In this document: one piece after another, positions 50,053-58,974 of the stretch
Position numbering within the stretch: position 1 is the stretch's first letter
Layout: each line of letters opens with the position of its first letter
Source: Pseudomonas deceptionensis
Lineage (GTDB): Bacteria > Pseudomonadota > Gammaproteobacteria > Pseudomonadales > Pseudomonadaceae
NCBI RefSeq assembly: GCF_900106095.1
Contig: NZ_FNUD01000002.1
Coordinates: 1,881,501 to 1,945,500, forward strand
Direction of reading: 5' to 3'
DNA length: 64,000 nt
The notes under the pieces: model-generated
The model's input: the letters and a program-made list of their open reading frames with translations, nothing else
Databases searched by the model: none
What the model was told of the DNA's origin: nothing
Position numbers and translations under genes: made by a program

Positions 50053-52470
50053 TTACTCAGCCAGTTTAAACGCCATGACATAGTCACCTTTCTTGGTGCC
50101 CAGGCCACCATGACCGCCCGCCATGACCAGCACGTATTGGGTGCCGTCCTTGCCGGTGTAGGTCATTGGAGTGGTCTGGCCGCCAGCAGGCAGGCGACCT
50201 TCCCACAGTAGCTTGCCGTTGCTTACATCGTAAGCACGCAGGTACTGGTCAAGGGTACCGCTCAGGAAGGCAACGCCACCCGCGGTGGTGAATGTGCCAC
50301 CCAGGCTTGGAACGCCCATCGACAACGGGATTGGAACCGGCGAGCTGTCACGCACGGTGCCGTTTTTGTGTTTCCAGATCAGGTTGTTGTTGGTCAGGTC
50401 GACCGCAGCAACATAACCCCACGCCGGTGCCTGGCAAGGCAGGCCAAGTGGCGACAGCAGGGGTTCCAGGATCACGCCGTAAGGAGCGCCCTTGTTCGGT
50501 TGAACGCCGGAGGTCTCGCCTTTGCGCGGGCCCATGGCCGCCACGTCGGCCTGCGGAACCAGCTTGGAGGTGAAGGCCATGTAGCTAGGGTTCAGGAAAG
50601 CGATCTGGCGAACCGGGTCAACCGAGATGCCGCCCCAGTCGAACACGCCGAAGTTGCCTGGATAAACAATCGAACCTTGCAGCGATGGCGGGGTGTACAT
50701 GCCGTCGTAACGCAGGGATTTGAACTGGATCCGGCACAGCATCTGGTCAAACGGGGTCACACCCCACATGTCACGCTCGGTCAGGACCGGCGGGATCATG
50801 TTCAGGTCCGAACGAGGCTGAGTCGGTGCAGTGTGGTCGCCTTCTACAGCGCCGCCCGGGGCAGGGATCTCGTTGATCGGCACAATGGCTTCGCCAGTGC
50901 GACGGTCAAGAACGTAGATGCTGCCTTGCTTGGTGGAAGCCAGCAGAGCCGGTTTCACGCCATCAGCGGTTTTGAGGTCCATCAGGGTCGGTTGACCACC
51001 CACGTCCATGTCCCACAGGTCATGGTGAGTGAGCGGACGGTACCAGCGGACTTTACCGGTGTTGATGTCCAGAGCCGTGATGCCAGCAGCATAACGCTCG
51101 GAATCTTCGGTACGGTCGCCGCCGTATTGGTCTGGCGTCTGGTTGCCCATCGGCAGGTACAGCATGCCGAGGTCTTCGTCGACAGCGAACATCGACCACA
51201 TGTTAGGCGAGTTGCGGGTGTAGGTTTCGCCTTCAGCAATCGGTGTGGTTTTTTCCGGGTTGCCGCTGTCCCAGTTCCAGACCAGCTTGCCGGTACGTAC
51301 GTCATACGCACGGATCACGCCGGATGGTTCGTCAGTGGAGATGTTGTCGGTCACGTGGCCGCCAATCACAACCAGATCTTTGGTCACGGCAGGTGGCGAG
51401 GTGGAGTAGTAGCCACCAGGTGCGAAATTACCGATGTTGTGACGCAGATCGACCGCGCCGTTCACACCGAAGTCTTCGCACACTTTACCGGTATCGGCGT
51501 TCAGGGCGATCAGACGGGTGTCGGCAGTCGGCAGGAACAGGCGACGTGGGCACGAGTTGCTGGAAGTTGCAGCAGCAGGCTCGGCAGCGCTTTGTTCGGT
51601 GCTGGCTTTGGCGTAGGCGTTTTCGTCGTGATAAGTCACACCACGGCAAGTCATGTGCGCCCAGCCTTTGAAGTTTTCAGCGTTCTGAGTGCTGATCTTC
51701 GGGTCGTAGCGCCAGATTTCCTTGCCGGTGTCCGGGTCAAGGGCAATCACCTGGCTGTGCGGAGTACACACATACAGCATGCCGTTGACTTTCAGCGGGG
51801 TGTTCTCGGCGGTTGTTTCGCCGGGATCGCCTTCACCTGGAATATCACCGGTGCGGAATGTCCAGGCTGGAACCAGCTTGTGGGCATTTTGCGGGGTGAT
51901 TTCTTTCAGCGGCGAGTAACGGTCACCGTAGGCGGTACGACCGTAAGACTGCCAGTCACCATCGGGCATGGCCGGTGCGGTGTTGGTCATGCCAGGAACG
52001 GCTTCACGGTCCAGTTGACCTTTGACTTCGCCCGGGCTGGTGAACTGGCTGGCCAGTGCAGCCAGGCCTGCCAATACCACGGCAACGGTCAGCGCGCCGG
52101 TAGCAACAGGTGCCGACTGACCGCGCAGAACCGGACGACGGAACCACGGCAGCAGCAGGACGATACCGATGGCGAACCATACGGCCAGGCGTGGGACCAG
52201 TTGCCACCAGTCCAGACCGACTTCCATCAGTGCCCATACGGTGCTGGCGAACAATGTCAGCGCGTACAGTGCCAGGGCGGCACGGCGCCCGGCGATCAGC
52301 AGCGCGCCCGACAAGCCAAAACCGATACCGGCCAGCAGGTAGTACCACGACCCGCCCAGCGTGATCAGTTTGATACCCCCGGCCAACATGGCCAGGCCCA
52401 TTAGCAGCAGCAAGATACCGAGAAGGCTCGGTAGCAGGCGGCTTCGACTGAAAGCACCATCAGTGCTCAT
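50053..52470 (-). CDS. gcd: Membrane-bound PQQ-dependent glucose dehydrogenase
   Basis: The protein is 805 aa. The first 140 residues contain about five membrane helices (LLPSLLGILLLLMGLAMLAG and others), and the rest is a periplasmic PQQ-binding beta-propeller with repeats such as DPDTGKEIWRYDPK, DINTGKVRWYRP and DVSNGKLLWEGRLP. It oxidises glucose to gluconolactone in the periplasm and passes electrons to ubiquinone. The length and organisation match Gcd of Pseudomonas. oprB lies 130 bases upstream on the same strand. Confidence 0.97.
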   Translation of the reverse strand: MSTDGAFSRSRLLPSLLGILLLLMGLAMLAGGIKLITLGGSWYYLLAGIGFGLSGALLIAGRRAALALYALTLFASTVWALMEVGLDWWQLVPRLAVWFAIGIVLLLPWFRRPVLRGQSAPVATGALTVAVVLAGLAALASQFTSPGEVKGQLDREAVPGMTNTAPAMPDGDWQSYGRTAYGDRYSPLKEITPQNAHKLVPAWTFRTGDIPGEGDPGETTAENTPLKVNGMLYVCTPHSQVIALDPDTGKEIWRYDPKISTQNAENFKGWAHMTCRGVTYHDENAYAKASTEQSAAEPAAATSSNSCPRRLFLPTADTRLIALNADTGKVCEDFGVNGAVDLRHNIGNFAPGGYYSTSPPAVTKDLVVIGGHVTDNISTDEPSGVIRAYDVRTGKLVWNWDSGNPEKTTPIAEGETYTRNSPNMWSMFAVDEDLGMLYLPMGNQTPDQYGGDRTEDSERYAAGITALDINTGKVRWYRPLTHHDLWDMDVGGQPTLMDLKTADGVKPALLASTKQGSIYVLDRRTGEAIVPINEIPAPGGAVEGDHTAPTQPRSDLNMIPPVLTERDMWGVTPFDQMLCRIQFKSLRYDGMYTPPSLQGSIVYPGNFGVFDWGGISVDPVRQIAFLNPSYMAFTSKLVPQADVAAMGPRKGETSGVQPNKGAPYGVILEPLLSPLGLPCQAPAWGYVAAVDLTNNNLIWKHKNGTVRDSSPVPIPLSMGVPSLGGTFTTAGGVAFLSGTLDQYLRAYDVSNGKLLWEGRLPAGGQTTPMTYTGKDGTQYVLVMAGGHGGLGTKKGDYVMAFKLAE

Positions 52471-52600
52471 AGTGTGGTTCTCCGTTACGTTAGAGGTGTT
52501 CCCGCGAGGGCGTGTCTTTAAGGGACGAACCGACGCAGGAGTGAATCAGCTAAATAAGTTGTTGATCGCAACCTTCAAGGTTGCCGTTGCAGTCCGCTTG

Positions 52601-53983
52601 TCAGAACGAACTTTGAATTTTCAGACCGCCAATCAGCGCGTCATCCAGCTGGCTGACGCCACCCGGGTGGCGGATGTATTGCAGGTTCGGTCGAACGGTC
52701 AGCCAGTTGGTCACGTGCACGCCGTAATACAGTTCGGCGCTGTACTCAGTGTCCTGAGGTGGCAGGTAGTCCGGGTTGTCGAAGTCGTAGATCGCGCGGG
52801 CCTGATTGGTGGCCTGGGCGTTCTTGCGATAGGCCGGGTTGACGTGAACCCGGGCCATGGCAAAGCCGATGTCATCCTTGGGCCGCGCATCGAATACGCC
52901 TTTGTAGACGACGCCCGCCTGGACATAGTTGTCCACGGCGTTGGTTTTCTTGTCGTGCAGGGTGGCATTGGCAAACACACTCAAGCCCCTCGACTGATCG
53001 CTGGCGCGGGTAGTGAGCTGCTGTTGCACGCCCAGCCACATCCCGTGCTTGCTCGAACTGCTGCGATAGGCTTCGCCGCTCAGGGCAGCCGGCTGGCCGT
53101 TGGCATCTTTGTAAACATCTGTTGCTTTGGCATTACTGTAGTAGTAACCCGCACGATATTCCCCTGGCAGGCCATTGATTTTTGGCGACCACACCAGTTC
53201 GATCGGTAGCACCGCGCCTTGGGTGCCGCTGCCGCTAAGCTTGAAGCCGTTGCCGCGATCCAGGTTCGAAGGGTTCTGCTCATAGGCGCCGACCTGTGCG
53301 TACAACTCGGGCGTCAGGTGGTATTTGACCCGCAACGCCCACTGGCTGACGGGCCAGTTGTACCAGATGCTGCCGGCCCAGTTGCCGACCTGCGAGCCGC
53401 AGAACGCCAGGTTCTGGAAGTCGCACGGGAAGGTGTTGAAGTCCTCACCCTGGCCGAAACGACCGACTTTGATGTCGAGCTTCTGGTCGAAGAATTTCTG
53501 CTGGTACCACATCTGGGTCAGGCGTGTGGTCTGGCCACGACCCCAGACTTCCTGGGCCGAGGTGAACCCGCCCACGCGTGGGTCGTTGATGCGGTCGTTG
53601 CTGATGTTGTTACCGCTGCGCTGGGTAATCGTCAGCTTGAACTCGGCATCTTCCCAGCCCAGGATCTTCTGCAGGTCCAGGTGTGTGCCCAGGCCGAACT
53701 GGTCGCTGTAACGCGCCGTGCGGTCATGATCGTAGCCACCGTGCAGGTTCGAGCCGACTTCGCCCACGTAGTCGAGGGAGAAGGCATAGCCTTGTTTTTC
53801 CAGCTCGCTACGCGTGCCGCCCCAATCGCCGAGCATCCATTTGGAGTCGCTGTCGAAGGCCGGGGCTGCCTGTACGCAGGTAGCCAGGCCCAAAGCGGTA
53901 ATGCCGCCGATCAGAGTCAGGGCTTTTTGCCCGGCCATAGGCAATAGCGCGCTGTGCTTGCGCAAGTTCAGGAGTGTGGACAT
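52601..53983 (-). CDS. oprB: Carbohydrate-selective porin OprB
   Basis: The protein is about 460 aa with a signal peptide cleaved near CVQAAPAFD. OprB signatures include WMLGDWGGTRSELEKQGY, TQRSGNNISNDRI, WYQQKFFDQKLDIKVGRFG and the NTFPCDFQNLAFCGSQVG cysteine pair. The C-terminus ends LIGGLKIQSSF with the terminal Phe required for BAM insertion. OprB lets glucose cross the outer membrane and here feeds Gcd. The upstream open frame reaches a GTG at 54055; I chose ATG 53983 because homology begins at MSTLLNLRKH, although no clear ribosome site is visible at either. Confidence 0.93.
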   Translation of the reverse strand: MSTLLNLRKHSALLPMAGQKALTLIGGITALGLATCVQAAPAFDSDSKWMLGDWGGTRSELEKQGYAFSLDYVGEVGSNLHGGYDHDRTARYSDQFGLGTHLDLQKILGWEDAEFKLTITQRSGNNISNDRINDPRVGGFTSAQEVWGRGQTTRLTQMWYQQKFFDQKLDIKVGRFGQGEDFNTFPCDFQNLAFCGSQVGNWAGSIWYNWPVSQWALRVKYHLTPELYAQVGAYEQNPSNLDRGNGFKLSGSGTQGAVLPIELVWSPKINGLPGEYRAGYYYSNAKATDVYKDANGQPAALSGEAYRSSSSKHGMWLGVQQQLTTRASDQSRGLSVFANATLHDKKTNAVDNYVQAGVVYKGVFDARPKDDIGFAMARVHVNPAYRKNAQATNQARAIYDFDNPDYLPPQDTEYSAELYYGVHVTNWLTVRPNLQYIRHPGGVSQLDDALIGGLKIQSSF

Positions 53984-54210
53984 AGGTCGAGGTAGTGAGT
54001 CTTTATAGGTATGGCTGTGGCTGTGGGTAGCGCTGTCTTTAGAGGCAGGACTCACACTTAGAGATTCAGGGGCTGAGTGAATCGGTTCAGCCCCTGGTGA
54101 TGAAATGATAAAGCTATGAAACGTTTAGAAACAGCACTTTAAGTGACATGCATCATTTCGGAATCTGTAACAGTGTGCTGCGGCCGTTCGCCTCAGGGCT
54201 CTTTTGTCGC

Positions 54211-54230
54211 GGCCTCCAGGGCTGGAGGCC
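54211..54230 (-). terminator. Hairpin downstream of the ZnuD-type receptor gene
   Basis: GGCCTCCA and TGGAGGCC form an eight-base stem with a GGGC loop, 22 bases after the receptor stop. No long T run follows, so termination is only likely. Confidence 0.55.
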
Positions 54231-54251
54231 TTGTATTTACTGTTCTGTGGT

Positions 54252-56288
54252 TTAGAAAGTAGTGCGCAGGCCGACCTCGATCCCACGGCCCGGCGCGGGT
54301 GCGATGTCGCGCAAGATAGAGCTGGCATAGCGCACGGTCTGGTTGGTCAGGTTGTCGCCTTTGACGAATGCCAGCCACTGGCTGCTGCCTACATCAAAGT
54401 GATAACCGGCGCTGGCACCCAGGGTGGTGTAGCCATCGGTGCCTGATTCATTGGCCGGGACACGGCCCTGATTGCTGGCGTGCTCGACGTCGATCCGCGC
54501 CTGCCAGCGATCCTGTTCCCACAGCAGGCCACTGCTCAGACGCAGGGGGGCGATGCGCGGCAAGGCTTCGCCAGTGTCGAGGTTGGTGGCCCGGGTGTAA
54601 TCGCCTGCCAGTTCCAGGGCAAATTTGCCGTACGCGTTTTCACCCAGTTTCCAGTGATCCTTGGCTTCAAAGCCTGTGAAGCGTGCCCGTACTCCGGAAT
54701 AGGTGTATTCGGGAATGCCGTCCGCGTCGGGTTCACCTTCGTCATTCAGCGTGCGACCTGTGCCCAGCAGGCCGATGTAATTGGAGAAGTGGCTGTAGAA
54801 CACACCGACGCTGCCCTTGTGTGTGCCGTTGTCAAAGCGCAGGGCCAGATCGCTGGACACGGCTTTTTCTTTCGACAGATTGGCGTTGCCCACTTCATAG
54901 GTGCCGGTGGCAACGTGGGCGCCATTGGCGTACAGCTCGTAGAACGTCGGCGCGCGTTCGGTGTAGCCCAGGGTTGCGGCCAGCGACCAGATCGGGGTGA
55001 GGGTGAACACTGCGCCCGAAGACAGGCTGCCCGCGGTAAAGCTTTGGGATCTGTCGGCGGCGGCAAAGCGTTCATTGCCCTTGGCATCCGGGTCGACCAC
55101 GGTGTGTTCCAGCCGTCCGCCGAGGCTGAGGGTGAGACGCTCGGTGGCTTGCAACTCTTCGAGGATAAACAGCGCACCGCTGTTGGTGTCGGTCTGCGGC
55201 ACAAAGGCTTCTTCGCCCAGGGCCGAGAATTCGTTGCGATTGACCTGGGCGCCGATCACGCCGTTGAGGGGGCCGATCGGCACATGACGCGCTTCGACGC
55301 GGGCTTCATAGCCCTTGTTCTTGAAGGTGGTACCGACTTCGCCGCCTTCAATTTCGCGGTGCTCGTAATCGGTATAACCGGCATTCAGTTTGAGCGAGCT
55401 GAACGGCCCTTGCAGGTTGCGCATTTCGGAGGCGAAGGCGTAGTGATCCTGTTTCATGCGGATACGTACGTCCTGCTCGGCCGGAGAACCGTAATTGGCA
55501 TCATGGGTGCTGTAGGACAGCCCCGCATATCCGTCATCCCAAGTGTAGGAACCGCCCACGGCACCGCCGTCCTGACGCCCATTGCTGTTGCCTAAGCGGC
55601 CTTTCTTTTCGTCGCCATCTTCGTTTTCAGGCGCATGGCGGCTACGGGCATAACCCGGGATTTTCAGGTCATTGAACTCGCGGGCGTTGGCATCCAGATG
55701 CAGGGCGAAGGTGCCATCACCGGCTTCCAGTTTGCCAGCGCTGCTGCGTGTGGTGGCGGCGCCGCCGTAACGCAGTTCACCCGCGCCGTGAATGCCTTCG
55801 ATGGCTTCGGTGGGGATGCGGTTGTCAAACGTGTTGACCACGCCGCCGATGGCGTTGCCGCCATACAGCAGGGCCGCCGGGCCGCGTACGATTTCGATGC
55901 GCTCAACGTTGACCGGGTCCAGTGGCACCGCGTGGTCATAAGACAGCGATGAGGCATCCAGCGCGCCGACGCCATTGCGCAGGATGCGAATACGGTCGCC
56001 ATCCAGCCCGCGAATAATCGGTCGGCTGGCGCCGGGGCCGAAGTAGGAAGAGGACACGCCGGGCTGTTTGTTGAGGGTTTCACCCAGGCTGCCTTGCTGT
56101 TGCAGCGTCAGGTCGTCGCCCTCCAGCACCGTGGTGGGGGAGGCGAGCTGGCTGCTGCCCAGCGGGTTGCCGGTAATCACTTGCGGTTGCAGTTCGAGGG
56201 CGTAGGCCGGAGAAGCAATCAGCAGGGCGGTGGCGAGCGGGGTCAAACGGAGACGTCGCAAGTGACGTGGGAAAGCAGGGGAGGACAT
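54252..56288 (-). CDS. znuD: TonB-dependent zinc receptor, ZnuD type
   Basis: The protein is 678 aa with a signal peptide (LATALLIASPAYA) and TonB box/plug start PQVITGNPLG. The plug ends in ERIEIVRGPAALLYGGNAIGG, and the specific segment ILRNGVGALDASSLSYDHAV is a hallmark of ZnuD receptors. An extracellular loop rich in His/Asp/Glu (RSRHAPENEDGDEKKG) may capture zinc. The C-terminus ends GIEVGLRTTF with the barrel Phe. A Zur-box-like site lies 65 bases upstream, which fits zinc repression. Similar receptors sit near the asrA-type Lon gene in P. aeruginosa. Confidence 0.9.
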   Translation of the reverse strand: MSSPAFPRHLRRLRLTPLATALLIASPAYALELQPQVITGNPLGSSQLASPTTVLEGDDLTLQQQGSLGETLNKQPGVSSSYFGPGASRPIIRGLDGDRIRILRNGVGALDASSLSYDHAVPLDPVNVERIEIVRGPAALLYGGNAIGGVVNTFDNRIPTEAIEGIHGAGELRYGGAATTRSSAGKLEAGDGTFALHLDANAREFNDLKIPGYARSRHAPENEDGDEKKGRLGNSNGRQDGGAVGGSYTWDDGYAGLSYSTHDANYGSPAEQDVRIRMKQDHYAFASEMRNLQGPFSSLKLNAGYTDYEHREIEGGEVGTTFKNKGYEARVEARHVPIGPLNGVIGAQVNRNEFSALGEEAFVPQTDTNSGALFILEELQATERLTLSLGGRLEHTVVDPDAKGNERFAAADRSQSFTAGSLSSGAVFTLTPIWSLAATLGYTERAPTFYELYANGAHVATGTYEVGNANLSKEKAVSSDLALRFDNGTHKGSVGVFYSHFSNYIGLLGTGRTLNDEGEPDADGIPEYTYSGVRARFTGFEAKDHWKLGENAYGKFALELAGDYTRATNLDTGEALPRIAPLRLSSGLLWEQDRWQARIDVEHASNQGRVPANESGTDGYTTLGASAGYHFDVGSSQWLAFVKGDNLTNQTVRYASSILRDIAPAPGRGIEVGLRTTF

Positions 56289-56352
56289 TGCAGTTCCTTG
56301 GCAAGGGAGATGAAGAAAGGGGCGCTGAGCGCTCTTTGACTGGAGAGTTATA

Positions 56353-56365
56353 GTTACAATATAAC
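56353..56365 (-). promoter_or_regulatory. Putative Zur box upstream of the zinc receptor gene
   Basis: GTTACAATATAAC differs by one base from the common Zur palindrome GTTATAATATAAC. A second half-site GTTATA lies just beside it (56347-56352). Position and strand fit control of the receptor gene. Confidence 0.65.
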
Positions 56366-56506
56366 ATCACCTTCACGAGCTCCAAGCGGAACTTTCATTC
56401 AGGGCCCGGGTCAGGGCTAGACTTGCCCCTTGGCGAATGCACTTCCCCCTGAGCAGGTGCTCGGCTAAGGTGCGCGCCTTTCCTTCTCTTGCATTAAAGG
56501 TCCGGC

Positions 56507-56737
56507 ATGACTGAACCCAACAACAACCCCTTGCACGGCGTGACGCTGGAACAGATCCTCACTGCGCTGGTGGCGCATTACGAGTGGGAAGGGCTGGCTG
56601 AGCGTATTGATATTCGCTGCTTCAAGAGCGACCCGAGCATCAAGTCGAGCCTGACGTTCCTGCGCAAAACCCCGTGGGCACGGGAAAAGGTCGAGAAGCT
56701 GTATGTGAAATACGCCCGTACCAAGCGCGAGCTTTGA
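56507..56737 (+). CDS. VF530-family protein (DUF2132)
   Basis: The protein is 76 aa. It matches the VF530 family throughout: [42 protein letters not shown] and [15 protein letters not shown]. The fold of VF530 from Vibrio fischeri is helical and may bind DNA; the role is unknown. The Trp-Ala-Arg-Glu-Lys turn is the most conserved part. The next gene starts seven bases after the stop, so the two are probably cotranscribed. Confidence 0.92.
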   Translation: MTEPNNNPLHGVTLEQILTALVAHYEWEGLAERIDIRCFKSDPSIKSSLTFLRKTPWAREKVEKLYVKYARTKREL

Positions 56738-56744
56738 TCGGCAC

Positions 56745-57383
56745 ATGAGTGATGTGTCAAAGCGCAGGCTTTACACCGCGCTGGCGGTCCTGGGCTGGTG
56801 CGGCCTGGCCATACAGCTTGAGATGGTGCTGTTCTCCCGCTGGACGAGCGGCGCGAGCCTGGTGGGTGGGCTGGTGAGTTACTTCAGTTTTTTCACCATT
56901 CTCACCAACACCCTGGCCGCCACGGTACTGACCTATGCGGCTGATCCCCGGGCTTCAAAAGGCAGGACGTTTTTCCTGCAGCCGTGGGTCAGCAGTGGCA
57001 TCGCGGTCAGTATTATCGTGGTGGGTGCGGCGTATAGCGTACTGCTGCGCCAGCTCTGGCAGCCTGAAGGTTTGCAATGGCTGGCCAATGAAATACTGCA
57101 CGACGTGATGCCGGTGCTGTTCTCGTTGTACTGGTGGTTTTGCGTGCCAAAAGGGTCGCTGCGCCTGTGCCATATAGGGCTCTGGATGCTGTATCCGTTG
57201 TTGTATTTCGCTTGCATCCTGCTGCGCGGGCATCTGCTCGGCATGTACCCGTACCCGTTTATTGATGTGGAAAAACTGGGTTATGCGCAGGCCGTAATCA
57301 ATGCCAGCGGCATTTTGGCGGGGTTTGTGGCGGTGGCGTTGGTGGTGGTGGCGGTGGATCGCTGGCAAGGCAAAACGGTGTAG
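56745..57383 (+). CDS. Pr6Pr-family six-helix membrane protein
   Basis: The protein is 212 aa with six predicted membrane helices. The family pattern appears as FSFFTILTNTLAATVLTY in helix 2 and LHDVMPVLFSLYWWFCVPKG, then MLYPLLYFACILLRG and YPYPFIDVEKLGY. Pr6Pr proteins are widespread integral membrane proteins of unknown function that often accompany stress or light-regulated genes. The TAG stop is the first part of an inverted repeat (TGTAGCC...). The gene follows the VF530-type gene by seven bases. Confidence 0.85.
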   Translation: MSDVSKRRLYTALAVLGWCGLAIQLEMVLFSRWTSGASLVGGLVSYFSFFTILTNTLAATVLTYAADPRASKGRTFFLQPWVSSGIAVSIIVVGAAYSVLLRQLWQPEGLQWLANEILHDVMPVLFSLYWWFCVPKGSLRLCHIGLWMLYPLLYFACILLRGHLLGMYPYPFIDVEKLGYAQAVINASGILAGFVAVALVVVAVDRWQGKTV

Positions 57384-57483
57384 CCTTTGGCGCAGGCTGC
57401 GATGGGCTGCGTAGCAGCCTCTGCTTTCAAGGTTGAAAGAGAAGGCCCTTCGGCCCTTTTCGCAGCCTTCGGCAGCGGCTACA
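57379..57483. repeat. Inverted repeat of the TGTAGCCGCTG family, overlapping a stop codon
   Basis: The left arm TGTAGCCTTTGGCGCAGGCT and the right arm AGCCTTCGGCAGCGGCTACA are largely complementary. The TAG stop of the Pr6Pr-type gene is contained in the left arm. It lies between convergent genes. Confidence 0.85.
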
Positions 57484-57496
57484 GGTGATAGCGCAA

Positions 57497-58282
57497 TTAC
57501 TCTTCGGCGCTGCCATCCTGGCGCCAGTAGCCCACAGCCTTGACGAATTCTTCGTTCAAACCATGGGTGTCCAGCAGCACCCGGCGCACTTTTCGTGACA
57601 GCGCACTTTCGGTTGCAACCCAGGCATACAGTTCACCTTCGGGAAGGCTCAGTGCTTCGACGGTTCTGAGCAGGTCTTCGCCCGGGAGATCACGGTGCAC
57701 CCAGATCACGTCAACCGATGCGGCACTGTGCAGAGGTTGTTCTTCCTGCGCGTTTTCGACCTCGACCACCACCAGAACCCGGCGGTTGCCAGGCAGTTCC
57801 TCGAGGCGGCGGGCAATCGCCGGCAGTGCGGTTTCGTCGCCGATCAGCAGGTAACTGTCGAAGATATCCGGCACCACCATTGAACCCCGCGGCCCGCCGA
57901 TATGCAGGTACTGGCCAGGCTGCGCCTGAGCGGCCCAGGTGGCGGCAGGGCCGTCGCCGTGCAGCACAAAGTCGATGTCCAGTTCGAAGGTATTCAGGTC
58001 ATAGCGACGCGGGGTGTAGTCGCGCATCGGGGGCATGACGCTGCCCTTGAGGCCTGCGCTCAATTGCATGTTTTCCAGTGCCGACTGTTCTTCGGCGGTC
58101 TGCGGGAAGAACAGCTTTACGTGGTCATCGCTGCCCAAGCTGATAAAGCCTGCCAGCTCGGGCCCGCCCAGGGTAATGCGGCGCATGCGTGGGGTCAGGT
58201 CGACCACCCGCAGCACTTCGAGTTTGCGACGTTTGATTTCATGCATGACCCGGTGAATGGTCTGAGGGTTAGCGGCATTCAT
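57497..58282 (-). CDS. Siderophore-interacting/ferric-chelate reductase, YqjH-like
   Basis: The protein is 261 aa. The N-terminal FAD-binding barrel has LTPRMRRITLGGPELAGF and RDYTPRRYDLNTFELDIDF, and the NAD(P)H-binding C-terminal domain has YLLIGDETALPAIARRLEEL and ends in a YWRQDGSAEE-like tail. YqjH-type flavoenzymes reduce ferric siderophores or ferric citrate in the cytoplasm. The four-base overlap with the regulator gene upstream shows cotranscription. The pair corresponds to yqjH-yqjI of E. coli, although those are divergent. Confidence 0.88.
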   Translation of the reverse strand: MNAANPQTIHRVMHEIKRRKLEVLRVVDLTPRMRRITLGGPELAGFISLGSDDHVKLFFPQTAEEQSALENMQLSAGLKGSVMPPMRDYTPRRYDLNTFELDIDFVLHGDGPAATWAAQAQPGQYLHIGGPRGSMVVPDIFDSYLLIGDETALPAIARRLEELPGNRRVLVVVEVENAQEEQPLHSAASVDVIWVHRDLPGEDLLRTVEALSLPEGELYAWVATESALSRKVRRVLLDTHGLNEEFVKAVGYWRQDGSAEE

Positions 58283-58848
58283 TCGTCATTCTCCTGCGCT
58301 GGCACAGGGCCATCGACGATGGCTTTGGCGGTGTTGTTGAGTAAAACGCTGACGCGCTGAATTTCAGCCGGGTTCCAGCGGCCGTGGTGCATTTGCAATG
58401 CGTGGCGCAGGTTGTGCACCGCCTCGTGAATTTCGGCGGGCCGGTCATGGCCGCGCAGCGAGCGCTTGCTGACATCGATGCGCATCCGCACACCGTCCAG
58501 GGCAATCGCTTGATCGATCAGGGACTGGCGGCCCGCGTCGGTCACGCAATAGCGTTTTTTGCCGCCTTCGGCGTCGCCCTGAATCATTTCGCTTTCTTCA
58601 AGAAAGGTCAGGGTGGGGTAGATCACGCCGGGGCTTGGGCTGTAGGCGCCGTCGAACAGGCCTTCAATCTGGCGGATCAGGTCGTAGCCGTGGCAAGGCT
58701 GCTCGGCAATCAGTGCCAGCAGCAGCAGTTTCAAGTCACCGGGGGCGAATACACGTGGCCCGCGCCCGCCGCGTTCGCGTCCGGGGCGTTTCTCAAAGCC
58801 GTCTTGACCCGCGCCATGTTCGCGGTGATGGGGATGGTGCTCTCTCAT
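58279..58848 (-). CDS. PadR-family metal-responsive regulator, YqjI-like
   Basis: The protein is about 189 aa. The N-terminus is His-rich (REHHPHHREHGAG), as in the nickel/iron-responsive repressor YqjI. The PadR winged helix follows: GDLKLLLLALIAEQPCHGYDL, LFDGAYSPSPGVIYPTLTFL and GGKKRYCVTDAGR. The C-terminal helices are a dimerisation domain. I prefer ATG 58848 because GAAGAGAA precedes it; the ATG at 58866 would overlap a palindrome and lacks a site. It regulates, by analogy, its own operon with the ferric reductase gene and hence iron homeostasis under nickel stress (inference). Confidence 0.87.
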   Translation of the reverse strand: MREHHPHHREHGAGQDGFEKRPGRERGGRGPRVFAPGDLKLLLLALIAEQPCHGYDLIRQIEGLFDGAYSPSPGVIYPTLTFLEESEMIQGDAEGGKKRYCVTDAGRQSLIDQAIALDGVRMRIDVSKRSLRGHDRPAEIHEAVHNLRHALQMHHGRWNPAEIQRVSVLLNNTAKAIVDGPVPAQENDE

Positions 58849-58865
58849 TTCTCTTCGTCCGTTCA

Positions 58866-58898
58866 TTAAGTTAGATACAACTTAAGATATATCTTAAG
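58866..58898 (-). promoter_or_regulatory. Overlapping palindromes, candidate YqjI-like operator
   Basis: CTTAAGATATATCTTAAG at 58881-58898 is an 18-base perfect palindrome. TTAAGTTAGATACAACTTAA at 58866-58885 is an imperfect one with 7-base arms and overlaps it. They lie just upstream of the PadR-type gene, where an autoregulated operator is expected. Confidence 0.7.
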
Positions 58899-58974
58899 AG
58901 ATGTAAAAAACGCGCGACGAACGGTAATGATTCTCAACTTCGGGGGCTACAGCTATAGAAGAGACATTTCAATC

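Noticed and set aside
50368..52404. A 678-codon open frame opposite gcd
   Set aside because: gcd is certain by its PQQ repeats and length. The antisense translation is rich in Arg/Gln/His with no membrane or domain pattern.
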